Shown here piece after piece: positions 27,001-38,400 of a stretch of 64,000 nt of DNA. This DNA is from Drosophila persimilis (taxonomy: Eukaryota; Arthropoda; Insecta; Diptera; Drosophilidae), in the NCBI RefSeq assembly GCF_003286085.1, contig NW_020825288.1, positions 27,590,001 through 27,654,000 of the forward strand. The letters are read 5' to 3'. How positions within the stretch are numbered: the first letter of the stretch is position 1; each line of letters opens with the position of its first letter. The translations under genes were made by a program, and so were the position numbers. The notes under the pieces are model-generated. The model saw nothing but the letters and a program-made list of their open reading frames with translations. It made no database searches and was not told the origin of the DNA.

Positions 27001-27916
27001 ACATTCCTCTGCCCGGCCATGGGGCAGAGCTGCGTGCCGGACACATGATCAAGGTGCGCACAGCGCCCAAGATCGATGTGTATGGCTTCGATGTGACTGT
27101 GAATGTCACCAAGGTGAAGACCCAGAGCGTGGAGATCTCCTGGAATGGTGTGCCCTATCCGGAGGATAAATTCGTGCACATCTATCGCGCCATCTACCAG
27201 AGCGATGCTGGGAAGGAGGACTCGAGCGTGTTCAAGGTGGCCAAGCGGGACAGCACCACAGGCACTCTCATTATGGACCTCAAGCCGGGCACCAAGTACC
27301 GCCTTTGGCTGGAGATGTATCTGACGAATGGCAATACCAAGAAGAGCAATGTGGTTAACTTTATCACGAAGCCAGGAGGACCGGCCACGCCAGGAAAAAC
27401 AGGTAAGAGTCGAGTAAGAATATCTCTAAGAAGAGTTTTGATAGTAATCTTAAATGGATTATCATTTCCTTTTCAAGTCTTGCAATTTTTTGAAAGGATA
27501 TATTTGGGGTTTAAGATATTTGGTAAACCAAAAAAAAAGTCTTGGCTCTGTCGTAGTTTTAGAACCGTAATCACTCCTTACATTAATCCCTACCTTTCAT
27601 TATTACAGGAAAACTCCTCACAGCAGGCACAGATCAACCTGTGGGTGACTATTACGGTCCCCTGGTTGTGGTCTCTGTGATCGCCGCTTTGGCCATTATG
27701 TCCACGCTGGCCCTGCTCCTCATCATCACCCGGAGGCGAGTCCATCAAACGGCGTCCATTACACCTCCACGCAAGAGCGATGCGGCCTATGACAATCCCT
27801 CATACAAAGTGGAGATCCAACAGGAGACTATGAGTGAGTAGACGACGAGAAAATCTATTCAATCTATACGAATTTGTAATAAAAAGTACTTAAATCCCCT
27901 CCTTCCAGATCTGTAA
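9055..27916 (+). CDS. sas: Stranded at second (Sas), mucin-like VWC/FN3 cell-surface receptor
   Basis: Model: 9055-9412, 19429-20735, 23181-23475, 23722-24369, 24439-24681, 25113-26042, 26377-27402, 27609-27833, 27909-27916; 1679 residues, close to the roughly 1690 I recall for the D. melanogaster long form. A signal peptide occupies about residues 1-42. A Ser/Thr-rich mucin-like region runs to about 540, then four Cys-rich VWC repeats (about 545-620, 661-726, 769-845, 846-920). A Gln/His/Pro-rich linker (952-1260) leads to three FN3 domains (about 1265-1370, 1398-1495, 1496-1595). One membrane helix (about 1620-1642) precedes a 36-residue tail with NPSY. In D. melanogaster Sas is an apical epithelial surface protein and a ligand of the phosphatase Ptp10D. 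All introns are phase 1 except intron 2 (phase 0). Identification rests on domain order, length and the NPxY tail. Confidence 0.92.
9413..19428 (+). other. sas: sas intron 1, 10 kb
   Basis: Bounded by a GGTGAG donor after residue 119 and a CCCAG acceptor; the split codon G/AT gives Asp and keeps frame. No coding exon is recognised inside. The intron contains (TC)n and (TG)n tracts, a GGAGCT hexamer array at about 17076 and TATA-rich stretches. Long first introns in Drosophila commonly carry enhancers, but no specific module is identified here. Confidence 0.7.
17076..17114. repeat. Hexamer array (GGAGCT/GGAGTT)n
   Basis: About six and a half head-to-tail six-base units, alternating GAGCTG and GAGTTG, lie inside sas intron 1. 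It is a simple variable-number repeat. It is open in several frames by chance (it would read Leu-Glu) but has no coding context. Confidence 0.8.
21225..21299. repeat. Tandem 32-bp duplication with partial third copy
   Basis: Two 32-bp units (21225-21256 and 21257-21288) differ at one base. A third copy starts at 21289 and is recognisable for 11 bases. Such short tandem duplications in introns are typical of replication slippage. Confidence 0.85.
21755..21790. repeat. Hexamer array (CTGAGC/CTGAGT)n
   Basis: About six six-base units change from CTGAGC to CTGAGT along the array, in sas intron 2. A related CTGAGT-rich stretch occurs near 56291-56325. Simple repeat. Confidence 0.75.
24370..24438 (+). 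other. sas: 69-nt stop-free in-frame intron inside VWC repeat 4 of sas
   Basis: The donor CAG/GTAAAG at 24370 and acceptor CGCTTAG ending at 24438 bound a segment of 23 codons with no in-frame stop. Retention would keep the downstream frame and insert 23 residues. Removing it joins Leu-Ser to Gly-Cys-Asp and restores the Cys spacing of the VWC repeat, so splicing is taken as the default. Confidence 0.7.
25113..26042 (+). other. sas: Symmetric Gln/His/Pro-rich cassette exon of sas
   Basis: This 930-nt exon has phase 1 boundaries on both sides, so skipping removes 310 codons without a frameshift. It encodes the low-complexity linker between the VWC and FN3 parts, with Gln tracts at about 25240-25290, 25688-25735 and 25875-25925. 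From memory, D. melanogaster Sas has long and short isoforms that differ by a segment of about 345 residues in this position, which matches a skipped exon here. Confidence 0.65.
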
Positions 27917-28570
27917 CTCACGAATCTGCCAAAAACACTTAGTTCTAAAACAGATTCTTGTAAATATTTAAAGAAAAAACGAAAGGAAGGATGGAAAAAC
28001 TAAGGAAAAGTAATGGAAAAACTCAAACTCAGTGTCAGTAAAAATTATGTAATCAAAAAAAAACGATGGAAAGAAAATAATTTTCTTAAGCCGGCGCCAA
28101 ATCAGTAAAAAATTGTCCCAAATGTGGAATTCGGCCGCCATGTTGTACGTAGTGTTTAAGTAATCTACACAATTTTTTGTTAAACAATTTGTGACTTGTG
28201 TATATAGAGAGAGAGTGAGACAAGCAAGGAGGATACCCTATGGAAGAACTAATTGATCAAATCTCCACACAACAAAAAACCCCGGGCACATTGATTCTTC
28301 TAGCGATTTCAAGATGCATACGAGTTTAGTTAGTTTAACTTGTAAATTTTAGCTTTACACCTATCGTAATTTAAAGGCGCCTCATCATCCGTGGAGCAAA
28401 AATCAAATCAACAACTAAAGGAAGACAGCCACAAAACCGATGATGCGTTTTTCAATTAACAGTCCATAAATATTTAAAAGTAGCTCGTAAAAACACGTAA
28501 AGAGATATGCATATACTCGTATGTATGTATGAATAAATAAAGAAAAAATTATAAAAACTATTAAAATAAA
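27917..28570 (+). other. sas: sas 3' UTR with candidate poly(A) signals
   Basis: Downstream of the stop codon the sequence is AT-rich. Overlapping AATAAA signals lie at 28532-28541 and another at 28565-28570, which gives a 3' UTR of about 630-670 nt. The convergent Shq1 gene ends 0.9 kb further on. Confidence 0.55.
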
Positions 28571-29425
28571 TGCGAGTGTTTTTTTTTGAAGAACTAACAA
28601 ATTATTAGAACGGAATAAAATAGCCAAAGGTAGCATTTAAAAGTAAGTATTACTTATCCGTTCACCTCCAAAAAAGTTACATTTTCGGGGATTTATTACA
28701 AAAATATATTATTATTTTATTAATATAATTTAGACGTGTGTTTCTTCCTGACTTTTATGACCTTTCTAGACATTTATACAACTTTAACTTTAAGCTTTAT
28801 GGATGACTTTCGCCCATTTCTTGTTTTTTCATTTCACATTCAATTTCCACATTTCGTTTTTCCATAATTTCGTTTATTTTCTTTTTGCTTACAGCACCAA
28901 CAATATCAATATCGTATATCTATATATGCTTGTAGATATATATATATATGTATATATATACATTTTCGTATATATACAAAATGCACAACTAGATTTCGCG
29001 TTTTTTTGTTTTTGTTTCAGAATTCAAAATTCAAATATTTCTTACACTAAATGCTAAAGTTCTTTGTATTTTTTACGTGTTAATTATAGACAAAAGTTAT
29101 TGTAGAGCAAAGGAAAAAGGATATTTTAAATACTCTTGCTCATTTTGGCATAAACAAATCTTTGAGTTTGCTTTTTTTCGTTTTGATATATAAATTATTG
29201 TACAATTAATATGTAAGTAGACATTTTTTAATTTCTTGCTTTTGTTTTTTTTTTCAGTATTTCTTTGCTTTGTTTCTTTCTATTTTGTATTTTTCTTTTG
29301 TGTATTTTTTAAATGGTAAAAGTAATCACTGTTTAGCCTCCGTTCTTTGACATTAAGTTGGTTGTGGTGTGGTTTTTGTTGTGTGGTGGGGGGATGAAGG
29401 ATGCTGGTACAGGACATGACGATGT
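28571..29425. other. Convergent intergenic region / Shq1 3' UTR
   Basis: AT-rich DNA between the 3' ends of sas and Shq1, with poly(T) runs and a TATATA stretch near 28935-28975. On the minus strand it should contain the Shq1 3' UTR. Several TTTATT sequences on the plus strand could be minus-strand AATAAA signals, for example near 28690, but I cannot choose one. Confidence 0.5.
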
Positions 29426-31488
29426 CTACTTGGTGCTGGTGGTGCTGATGCTATTGCTGGCGGCCGTCTCGCTGTTGCTGCACTGCTCGATGACGCTGTT
29501 GCCCTCCGCCTCGCTGCTGGTTGTCGTTGATGAGGCAGAATCCTCATTATCATCATCCGCACCGCCTTCTTCATCATCATCCTCGTCCTCATCATCATCT
29601 TCATCATCATCGTCGTCGTCGTCGTCGTTATCGTTGTCGTCGTTCGCCGCATAGACCGCCTCATTCTCAATCAAACGCATGTCCAAGTCCATACTATCGA
29701 ATGAATCGGTTATGACACTGTCATCATCAGTCGTTGTCTCATCCTCCTGGCCGGACGTGTCGTTGTCCATATCCATATCATCATCGCCACCCCCTCCTTG
29801 CTGCAGCAACGGCGACTCCCCGCCGGCAGTCAGACGCATCTCCTGCATCAGCTCCTGGATCAGTTCAGTCTCTATTTCGGTGACGCCCAGATTCAGATGC
29901 TTTTTGGTCACATCCATCAGCACATTCTTCACATTGCGGGCCAGCAGACGCAGATGCTCATCGCTGCAGACATTCGCATTGGTCACATAGCGTATGTAGT
30001 CCTCCAGGTAGTAGGTGTTGTAGCTCTCGCGGCACGGCTCACCGCTGGCAAACTGCTGGTGCGTCAACAAAAGCTGATTAATCAGCCAGTTCCGACCGCC
30101 TTTTAGCACCTCGATGGCATCCCGAACGCACTGGCGTCCGAGCTCAAAGTTGCGGAACAGTGGATAGGTTATGGCACGACGAAGGAAGGCCACCAGGACA
30201 TCCCTGTAGTTGTCGAACTGCTCGTAGTAGCAGAATAGAGGACACAGTATGCTGCGCGTCCAGGCCGATTCGCAGGTGGGATCATTATTGGTGGTCCGCA
30301 CATCGTAGCAAATGGCCAGCACAATGCTGATGAGGCCGCAGTCGATCTCTTTTTGTCTGAGCCTCTCCAAGGGGCTATCTTCATCTCCGGGCTCCTCATC
30401 CTTCTGCTGTTTCTGCAACGCCTCTCGACTGAGATTATGCAACAGATGGGCCTGCTCTTGGGTCATGGAAGTTTCAAAGATTTTGGGCTTGAAGCGCAGG
30501 GGATTCTGATGCCCGGACGGAACCTGCAGCTCCACAAAGTTCATTTTGTATTGGTCGCGCGAAAAGCGTTTCATTTCGACAACAATACGATCCTGCAGAC
30601 GCTGAATGGGGCTAAGGCGATGGGGCTCCAACACACGACAAGTGGATTTATCCACCTGAAGAGGGATGACATATTGACTTAAAAGTTTAGTTTCAATCTA
30701 CTCTACTTACATGGCTAATATCCGGGGGTCCACTGTATTTGCTGGCATAGCCATAGCCGAAATGATTTGTTAACTTGTATATGCGCTCGTTTCCCTCGAG
30801 CTGCAGTTGGCACTGATCGGTGATGCGTTTGAGTTTCCATTCCTGGACAAGGGACTCCTTCTCTGGCTGATACAGGGCATCGGCCAGTGTAGGCAGCCGC
30901 AAAAAGGTGGCAATGTACTCCTTGCGCACGGTCTTTGGTTTCGGGGCATCGCCAATGCTAGAGGAGGCTCCACCTCCTGATGAACTATCTTGAGTGGTGG
31001 CCGCAGTGGCAGGCGGCAGGCAGCGTAGGCATAGCTGGTAATGATTATCCTCTGGATTGAATTTTATCAGCAGTGTTTTCAGCTCTCGCAAATCGAATGT
31101 GCGTCGGCTGTGGAATCTGGGGAAATACAAAGGAAATGCCAAATGCCATACATGCATATACGATATGGATAAATGATTGGATAATGACTCACTTGTACAG
31201 CTTGACATCGGCATAAAAGTACAAATCATGCGAGTCAACAAATATATCGCAGTTTCTTATGCGATCCACATGTAATGCTTCCGCACACCCCGCACCCCCC
31301 TGTGCCAAGGCAACCACGACCCCGCGCCCAGTCTCTGCTTCTGCTGCTTCAGCCTCTGCTGGTGCTCCCTTTGCAGCTGCTTCTGCTGCTGTGGGCGAGT
31401 GCGATGGCTTCTCCCTGGCATGGGGATGCGGTATCACAAGGGTGCATGTGTTCTCCTGATAGCTGTGTGTGATCTGTCCATATAACAT
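29426..31488 (-). CDS. Shq1: SHQ1 homologue, H/ACA snoRNP assembly chaperone
   Basis: Three exons on the minus strand: 31488-31193, 31116-30711 and 30655-29426 (phases 2 and 0), giving 643 residues. SHQ1 binds the pseudouridine synthase dyskerin (Nop60B in flies) before assembly into H/ACA snoRNPs. The N-terminal 120 or so residues form a divergent CS-like domain interrupted by an Ala/Glu-rich insert. The SHQ1 domain follows (about 190-475), with conserved features such as WKLKRITDQ, NERIYKL, GYGYAS, ESAWT and RRAITYPLFRNF. The C-terminus has a highly acidic Asp/Glu tract (about 575-605) and a Ser/Thr-rich end. Human SHQ1 is 577 residues, so this protein is longer because of the insert and tail. 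The gene is divergent from lap with about 0.5 kb between start regions. Confidence 0.9.
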
Positions 31489-31976
31489 CTTTTTATTTTA
31501 ATACGTTTAACTACGTTTTAACTACTGTTTTTAGTATAATTTTATTTATTTTAATGACCAGTCTGCCCGTATACAACAACCTAAAAAACGGCGCACTACG
31601 CGTTACGTAAATACTAGAGTTCCGTGTGACCGTAAAGGCAAAAATACCAAATAATATACACAAAATTTGAGTATTTTTAGGTACAATTTTCACGAATACT
31701 TCGCAACACTGACATAACAGGCCAATGGGTAATAAAATACACCACGAAAATTATGAAAGTTTATGTAAACAGAAGGTGTGGATCTACGAGACGAACTTAC
31801 AAACCGTGATATTTTCCGCGGTTTAACCCAATCTGTTCACCTGCCTAAATACAGGGGGCTTAAGTGGGTTAAGTTCGTTTTTCATCGGTATATTTACGGT
31901 ATATTTTGGACATGAGAAGGTATATTTCGGTATTTTCCTATTGGTAGACCGTATATTGCATCGATAGGTCCGCGCG
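31489..31976. promoter_or_regulatory. Divergent intergenic promoter region Shq1/lap
   Basis: Under 500 bp separates the Shq1 start codon from the lap-side promoter motif. Three GGTATATTT-like elements (about 31886-31930), matching Drosophila core motif 6, and an ATCGATA (DRE-like) at about 31960 lie just upstream of the lap motif 1 site. This combination is typical of broadly expressed genes without TATA boxes. Actual start sites are not visible. Confidence 0.55.
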
Positions 31977-31987
31977 TGGTCACACTG
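31977..31987 (+). promoter_or_regulatory. lap: Core promoter motif 1 (M1BP type) of lap
   Basis: TGGTCACACTG is a full match to Drosophila core promoter motif 1 (YGGTCACACTR), which is bound by M1BP in constitutively expressed genes. It lies about 440 bp upstream of the lap start codon on the same strand. The sequence from here to the start codon has no upstream ATG. Confidence 0.7.
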
Positions 31988-32424
31988 TTTGTGGCACAAG
32001 AAAAATACAGAATTATTAAAATTAAAAAAAGCCTCGCGTTGCAGCGTAAGGGCACCGGTTAGAGAGTGCAATCAAGAACGCGGCGTTAAATTGTGCCCAG
32101 CTGCTGCTGATCGAATCAGATTCCTGTGCTGTTGTCCTCCTCCTCAATCGTGTCGGTCGTGGCGTTCGCGTAGCAAAAATTTCTATAACAGTTCTCAATC
32201 AATCAATACCTCTCTCTCGCTCGCTCGCTCTCTCTGTCTCTCTGCCCTGTCTTTCGCTGTACGTGCGTGCTTTTGTGTGTGTGTGTGTGTCAGTGTTTTT
32301 CTGTTTGTGCGTGTGTAGTGTTGTGTCGTCCACTCCTTGGGTGCATAATTAAATTAATCAAATAAATCAAAAATCAACGTGTTGAAACCGAGAAGAGCAG
32401 CCACAGTGCAAGAACAGCTTCATC
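31988..32424 (+). other. lap: Probable 5' UTR of lap
   Basis: An ATG-free leader that contains CT-rich (about 32210-32245) and TG-rich (about 32274-32292) tracts. It ends directly at the initiator ATG. No splice junction inside it is required by the reading frame. Confidence 0.5.
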
Positions 32425-35400
32425 ATGACCATGGCAGGGCAAACAATCAACGACAGGCTGCTAGCAGCCCGTCACAGCCTTGCGGGCCAAGGACTGGCCA
32501 AGTCCGTATGCAAGGCCACCACTGAGGAATGCATTGGGCCGAAGAAGAAGCATTTGGATTGTAAGTGCATGCAAACGATATAATGGGAAAGGGGAAGTTG
32601 GTGTACGAGGGGAGAAGAGGCTGACGGCAGATAAGCAAGCACCGTTACATTTCCTAGTTACAACAGTTACACACACGCACAGCGTGTGCAGAGGACAGAG
32701 TAGAAAAATGTGTCTTTGCCATTCATTCACACACTCACATAATCTCAGTCTCCCTCTCCCACCAACTCCTCTCTCCCACAATTTTTTTGGGGGATTTGTG
32801 TGGTGTGATAAATTACAGTGAGTGCCAAAAGTTTATGTGACAAGGCGAAAAATATATACCCATTCCCCAAGAGCCCTTTTATGCTCGCTCTGGCTGCCTC
32901 TACCACCCCTCTGCCAATGCACCTGTATTGCACAGCTGTGTTTGTGGGCTCTATTCAGCATTAGCTGCTCCTCTTCCTTCCTCTCCCTTCCACTCACACT
33001 TTTTAGGCTCCTCTCTTTCTAATGTTACGATTCCATTCCCCTCCCTCTCTAGGCTAGGCTCTCTTTCTAGTGTTACGTCACTTTCTCACGGCTGCACGTG
33101 TGTGCCTGTGTTTGTGTGTGTGTGTGGAACGCCTACAAAAGCCGCAATTGTTAGTGGTTTTGCGGTGTCATTGTCTTGTAAATTTATGCAAAAGTTTTTC
33201 CCTCATTTCGTGCACTTTTGTTTGTTGCTAATTTGGCCATAATTCTGATTACATTTTGTATTACTTGTGATTAAACAATAATGGAAAATTATCTTGCTTT
33301 TGATAAGACAGACATCCACACAAGCATACATCTAAGATGATATCCACTTTTCTTCCACAACGGCATCCATCGGCTGACATCCACATACTTCTAATTAGTT
33401 CTCCCCTTATGTTTAGCGATCAGCTGTTAATCACTTGATGACATTCTTGTTGAATTCTGGTTTTCTTAGAACTCATTTTGGGCTCTCTTTTTGGCTCTAT
33501 GCTCGTCTTGACCTGTTTTCTGGGCACGTTTGCAAAAACTGATGACTCATAACGAAAAAAAGAGGCCAATATCATTATTTGCCACATACTCAGCACCACC
33601 CGCCGCCACAGACTGTTCTCTTTGGCATTGTCTGATTGGAGAATATGTCAACGATAGAAAATAAATGGTTTCCAGTTGTGGTCCACATAAAATCCTCCAC
33701 ACAGTTGGGGCCTCCCTCACTGCGTCTTGGGGACATTTTCATGGGGAAAAGCGATTGAAAATTAAAGCTCAAGTTCTTGAAAGCTTAACTTTTGTAATCA
33801 ATCGTTTTTTTTCTCTCAGCTTAAACCTGATTTGTATATGCGATAGTACCGGCTCGTTTGTAAAGACCTACAACAGGTAGAATTTCAGCTTGAAACTTTA
33901 TTTGCTTTACCTTTTCTCTCTCTTTCCCTGTCTCTCTTTCTGTCCGTATATTCTTAAGCTTTATAAATAAAACAAGTTAAGATTTCACAGAACCAGCAAG
34001 AACGGAAAGAAATGAAGTCGAGACTCTACCTTAAAGTAGAAGAAACGGCTGTTAAGAAAGAGCTCTTAACAAAGGGAAACAACGTGTTAAATTAGCTATC
34101 AATGGGGGCCTGTCTCGCAGTCTGATCATTTTATAGGGAAATGCAGCTGTGACCTATTTAAAGTGTACTTTCATTAAATTGTCTACAAAGGAAGGGTAAT
34201 CATATATTGGATTCCATTACATGTTGACTTTTATTCTCCACTTAATTCTCCATAAAATGAATCAATAGGAATAACCATTCCCCTTAAAAATCAAACATTT
34301 CTCATGCATAAAATTCACCAGTAAATTGATAAATTTTCCATTGCATTTTAATTTGTTATACATTTTCCCCCTCTCTCTCTCTCTATCTCGCTCTCTCTCT
34401 CACTTTCTATGAATCATATTTGTCGTCCGTTCGGTTGATTTTCCAAAGCAAAAGCCAAGCAAACATCTGGATGTAAACGCCCCTTTCAATTGCATTTGTT
34501 TATTGTTTCCTTCAGAGTTTTTGCTAAATGAAATGGGAAACCACCAGAGAAAGAGAGAAATTATGGCATTTCTTATCAAAGCTTTTCCGTTTCGTTTCGT
34601 CTTGGCTTTGTGGCTGTGTGTGTGTGTGTGTGTGTGGCGGGGGGTTTGAGTCTGTGTTTCAGTGTGAAAGCGAAAGATAAGCTCCACAGTATACGAAATA
34701 CGAGTCGCGACCGATAAGAGAGCCTTGATTGTTTATATGACAATTTTTAATTGGATTTTGTATATTTTTTAAACGATTTCTTCAAACGTTTCTAACATTT
34801 GTTCCGTTTTTTCTATTTCTTTGCAGATTTGGTGCACTGCACAAATGAGCCGAATGTATCGATACCTCATTTGGCCAATTTACTTATCGAGCGTTCACAG
34901 AACGCCAACTGGGTGGTGGTCTACAAGTCGCTGATAACCACACATCATCTGATGGCATATGGCAATGAGGTATGTATCTCGTCTTATCAGTCCTCAAAGA
35001 GGGGGCGTTTTATACAGATAGAACACTCAATTGGCGGGAGATTTACATCCGACGGTGAAGCGTGAATGGCATCTGTTTGTTTCGCTTGTGGCCACATTTG
35101 TACACCGACGAAAGTCCCCTAATGGATCAGGGGTACTATTTATATATTTTTTGTTACTTTCATTTCACTTATTGCTCGAACTCTAAGTATTCCGCTTTGA
35201 TATCATTGCGGGGCCATATTCTTTCCATTTCAAAAGGTCACGTCTTTGCTTTTGTCTTTGCCTTTTGTTGGCTCTCTTTTTTTATGTTTCAGCGATTGCT
35301 TCGAGCTTCACGCTTGCCGTTATTGCTTGCTCTCTTTTTTTCTCGGAGCTTATCTTTAATTGTTTTTCCTCTCTCTGTGGTTTTATTTGTTCAGTCTTTT

Positions 35401-38400
35401 CGTTTGTGGTGTTTATTTGGCGACATAATTGCAAGCTTCCTTCCATTCAGAGGGGCAGCCATATGGCAGAGGAGAGCTCGGGAAGGGGGGAGGGTCAAGC
35501 TCAAGTGAGAGATTGTGCCACAAATGAAATTTGATTGCCGGAGGGCTTGCACCCAAAAGTTGAAGATGCCCGATGGGTGTATGTATGTAAATATGTGCTT
35601 AAGAATGGAAGTACAATATTTACATGACCAGAGGGCATACCTTATGCCCAAAAACGGAGAGAATTTCGCACTAAAAGAGAGTTCTTTGTGTGCTTGGAGG
35701 ATTAATTTTATAAAATTTTGCTTACCCTATAATTTTAATTTTAAAGCGGATTTTGTAAGATTTGTTTGATTCATATTTGGGAAGAACTATGAGGAGAATC
35801 GATTCTAGGATTAAAAAGGGAAACCTTTCTCCTGCCATCCACTCGATTATGTCTTTAGTTGATTAGGAAAGGAGGAGGAGCAAATACTTTATTTTCTATT
35901 TACATTAAATTTCCTTTTTCAACCAAAAATGGGACGTAACCATTGTATAGTTTATTTAAACAAGGGAGAATTTTTGCTATGTAGATAACATAAGAAACAA
36001 AATATGCCTCCAGCTTCGAAATCAAGTAAATTCCTAGTCGACAATTTTACATGGTTTTTAACCGAGATAAGCCGTATTCTTATCTTGTATAGTACATATT
36101 TCTAGTATATAGTTTCTATAGTATCTCTCTGATGATGTTTCCTAATCATCATTCTCTCTCAATTTTTGTATCTTTGCAGCGCTTCATGCAATATTTAGCA
36201 TCAAGCAATTCTACATTCAATCTCAGCTCCTTTCTGGACAAAGGAACTGTGCAAGGTATAAAGATATTGCCCTTAACTAATGCTCAAAAAATCCCACTAA
36301 CCATTTCCATATCCATTTCCATTATTTGAACCAAAACAAAATGCATATAAATTTATAAAATAAAGCTTACATTCTGTATTCCTCTCTCTCTTTCCTTCTC
36401 TCATGCTGCGCAAACGTTTGGCTTTTACTCATTTCTCATTTTTTTTTTTTTACATACTTTTAACAAAATTAATTAAAATTCTTAACAAAAATACCAAAAT
36501 GCGTCGCTTACTCACAAAAACAATACATGCAACATACAACAACATTTGCTGGCTAACAACTCGAATCGAAATACTACAAAAATATCAAAACTAAATATTC
36601 CAAAAGCAGATGGTGGCATGGGCGTTCCAGGTGGCAGAATGGGTGAGTATATTGCAACAAGCTCTGCTATGTGGGAAAATTGGCTTTCAAATACTCTACT
36701 TATTTTTTTGCGGGGCTCTCGTATTCTCTTGTTTCCCGGTTGTGTGACTAATTTTCGTTTTTTTAGCTAAAAAAACCAAAATTTACTAAACAAAAAATTA
36801 ATTATTGTTTTGACCTTGTTTAATACACTCTTATTTGTTTTTTCCCTCTCTTTATGTTCTACAACAAATGTATTAAATGTCTATCCATATTCAACAGGTT
36901 ACGATATGTCCCCATTCATACGACGCTATGCCAAGTATTTGAATGAAAAGTCGCTCTCCTATCGAGCCATGGCCTTTGACTTTTGTAAAGTCAAACGAGG
37001 GTAACTACAACTACAACATATAATATAATTCATATTGCATACGTATACTGCATGGCCAATTGATTTTTGTTTATAGCAAAGAGGAGGGCTCATTGCGGAG
37101 CATGAATGCGGACAAACTCTTAAAGACTTTGCCAGTTTTGCAGGCACAATTGGATGGACTTTTAGAGTTTGATTGCCAGTCCAATGACTTGTCCAATGGT
37201 GAGGGATTACCCATCTATATATATGGATTATTTAAATGATATATTTCTTGTGTGTGTGTTTTTAGGCGTCATTAATATGAGTTTCATGCTCTTATTTCGC
37301 GATCTCATCCGTCTGTTTGCTTGCTATAACGATGGCATCATCAATTTACTGGAGAAATACTTTGATATGAATAAAAAGCTGGCACGCGATGCATTGGATC
37401 TCTATAAGAAGTTTTTGGTTCGCATGGATCGTGTGGGGGAATTTTTAAAGGTGGCAGAGGTATGTATCGGTCTTCCTTAATGAAAGAACCCCTTATTAAA
37501 TGTTTGTTTTACTTGCTTTGCAGAATGTTGGAATTGATAAGGGTGACATACCTGATTTGACCAAGGCCCCAAGCTCTCTTTTGGATGCCTTGGAGCAGCA
37601 TTTGGCCACGCTGGAGGGTCGTAAAGTATCTGCCGCCAACACGCCCACGCAGTCCTCGAGGTGTGTTCGACATCTAGTGGAGTATTTCTAGATCTTCTGA
37701 TTATTTTGTATTGGAATTGTTGAACTCTTATTTTATTTTATGTTTAAAATTGACAAGTTTTTAATATTTTGTGATTTTCTTTGATTTGTTTTCCTTTGGT
37801 TTCATGTTTTGGTTTCGATTTCGATGATCAGTAGCCATCAACGCAATGTAAAATCCGCTGTATCTGCCCTTTCTTCTACCAGCTCTGCTTTCGGCACTGC
37901 GGCCGCTTCTAGTAAATTCGATGCCACCAATGGAATTGATGAGCAGCTTAAGGCACAGGTTCTGGCCGAAGAGGAGGCCGCCATGAATCAGTACAAAGTA
38001 AGTTCTATGAAATAATCCGAATACATGAACAAAGATTAATATATTTCCCCGTTTGTTTCTCTATTAAGTCCAAGGTATCGTCGCCCACTAGTAGCGGTGC
38101 TGCTGGCTCAAGCGCTGCACTAACAAATCCATTCCTATCGTCACCGCCAGCCTCATCGGCTGGCCAGCCGATAGTTGATCTGTTTGGTGCCGCGTCGGCA
38201 CAGCCCGCTGCTGCTGGAGCAGCGTCCCACCACCATCAGGCGCCACAGGCCACCACCAAGGCCTCTGACGATTTGTTGCAGTTGGGCAATCCCTTTGCCG
38301 ATATGTTTGAAGCCAGTGCCAGTGCTGGCGGCGGCGGCTCTAACGCTGCAGGAGGTGCCACAGGTGCTACACTTAATGCCAATAATTTGTGGATGCATAA

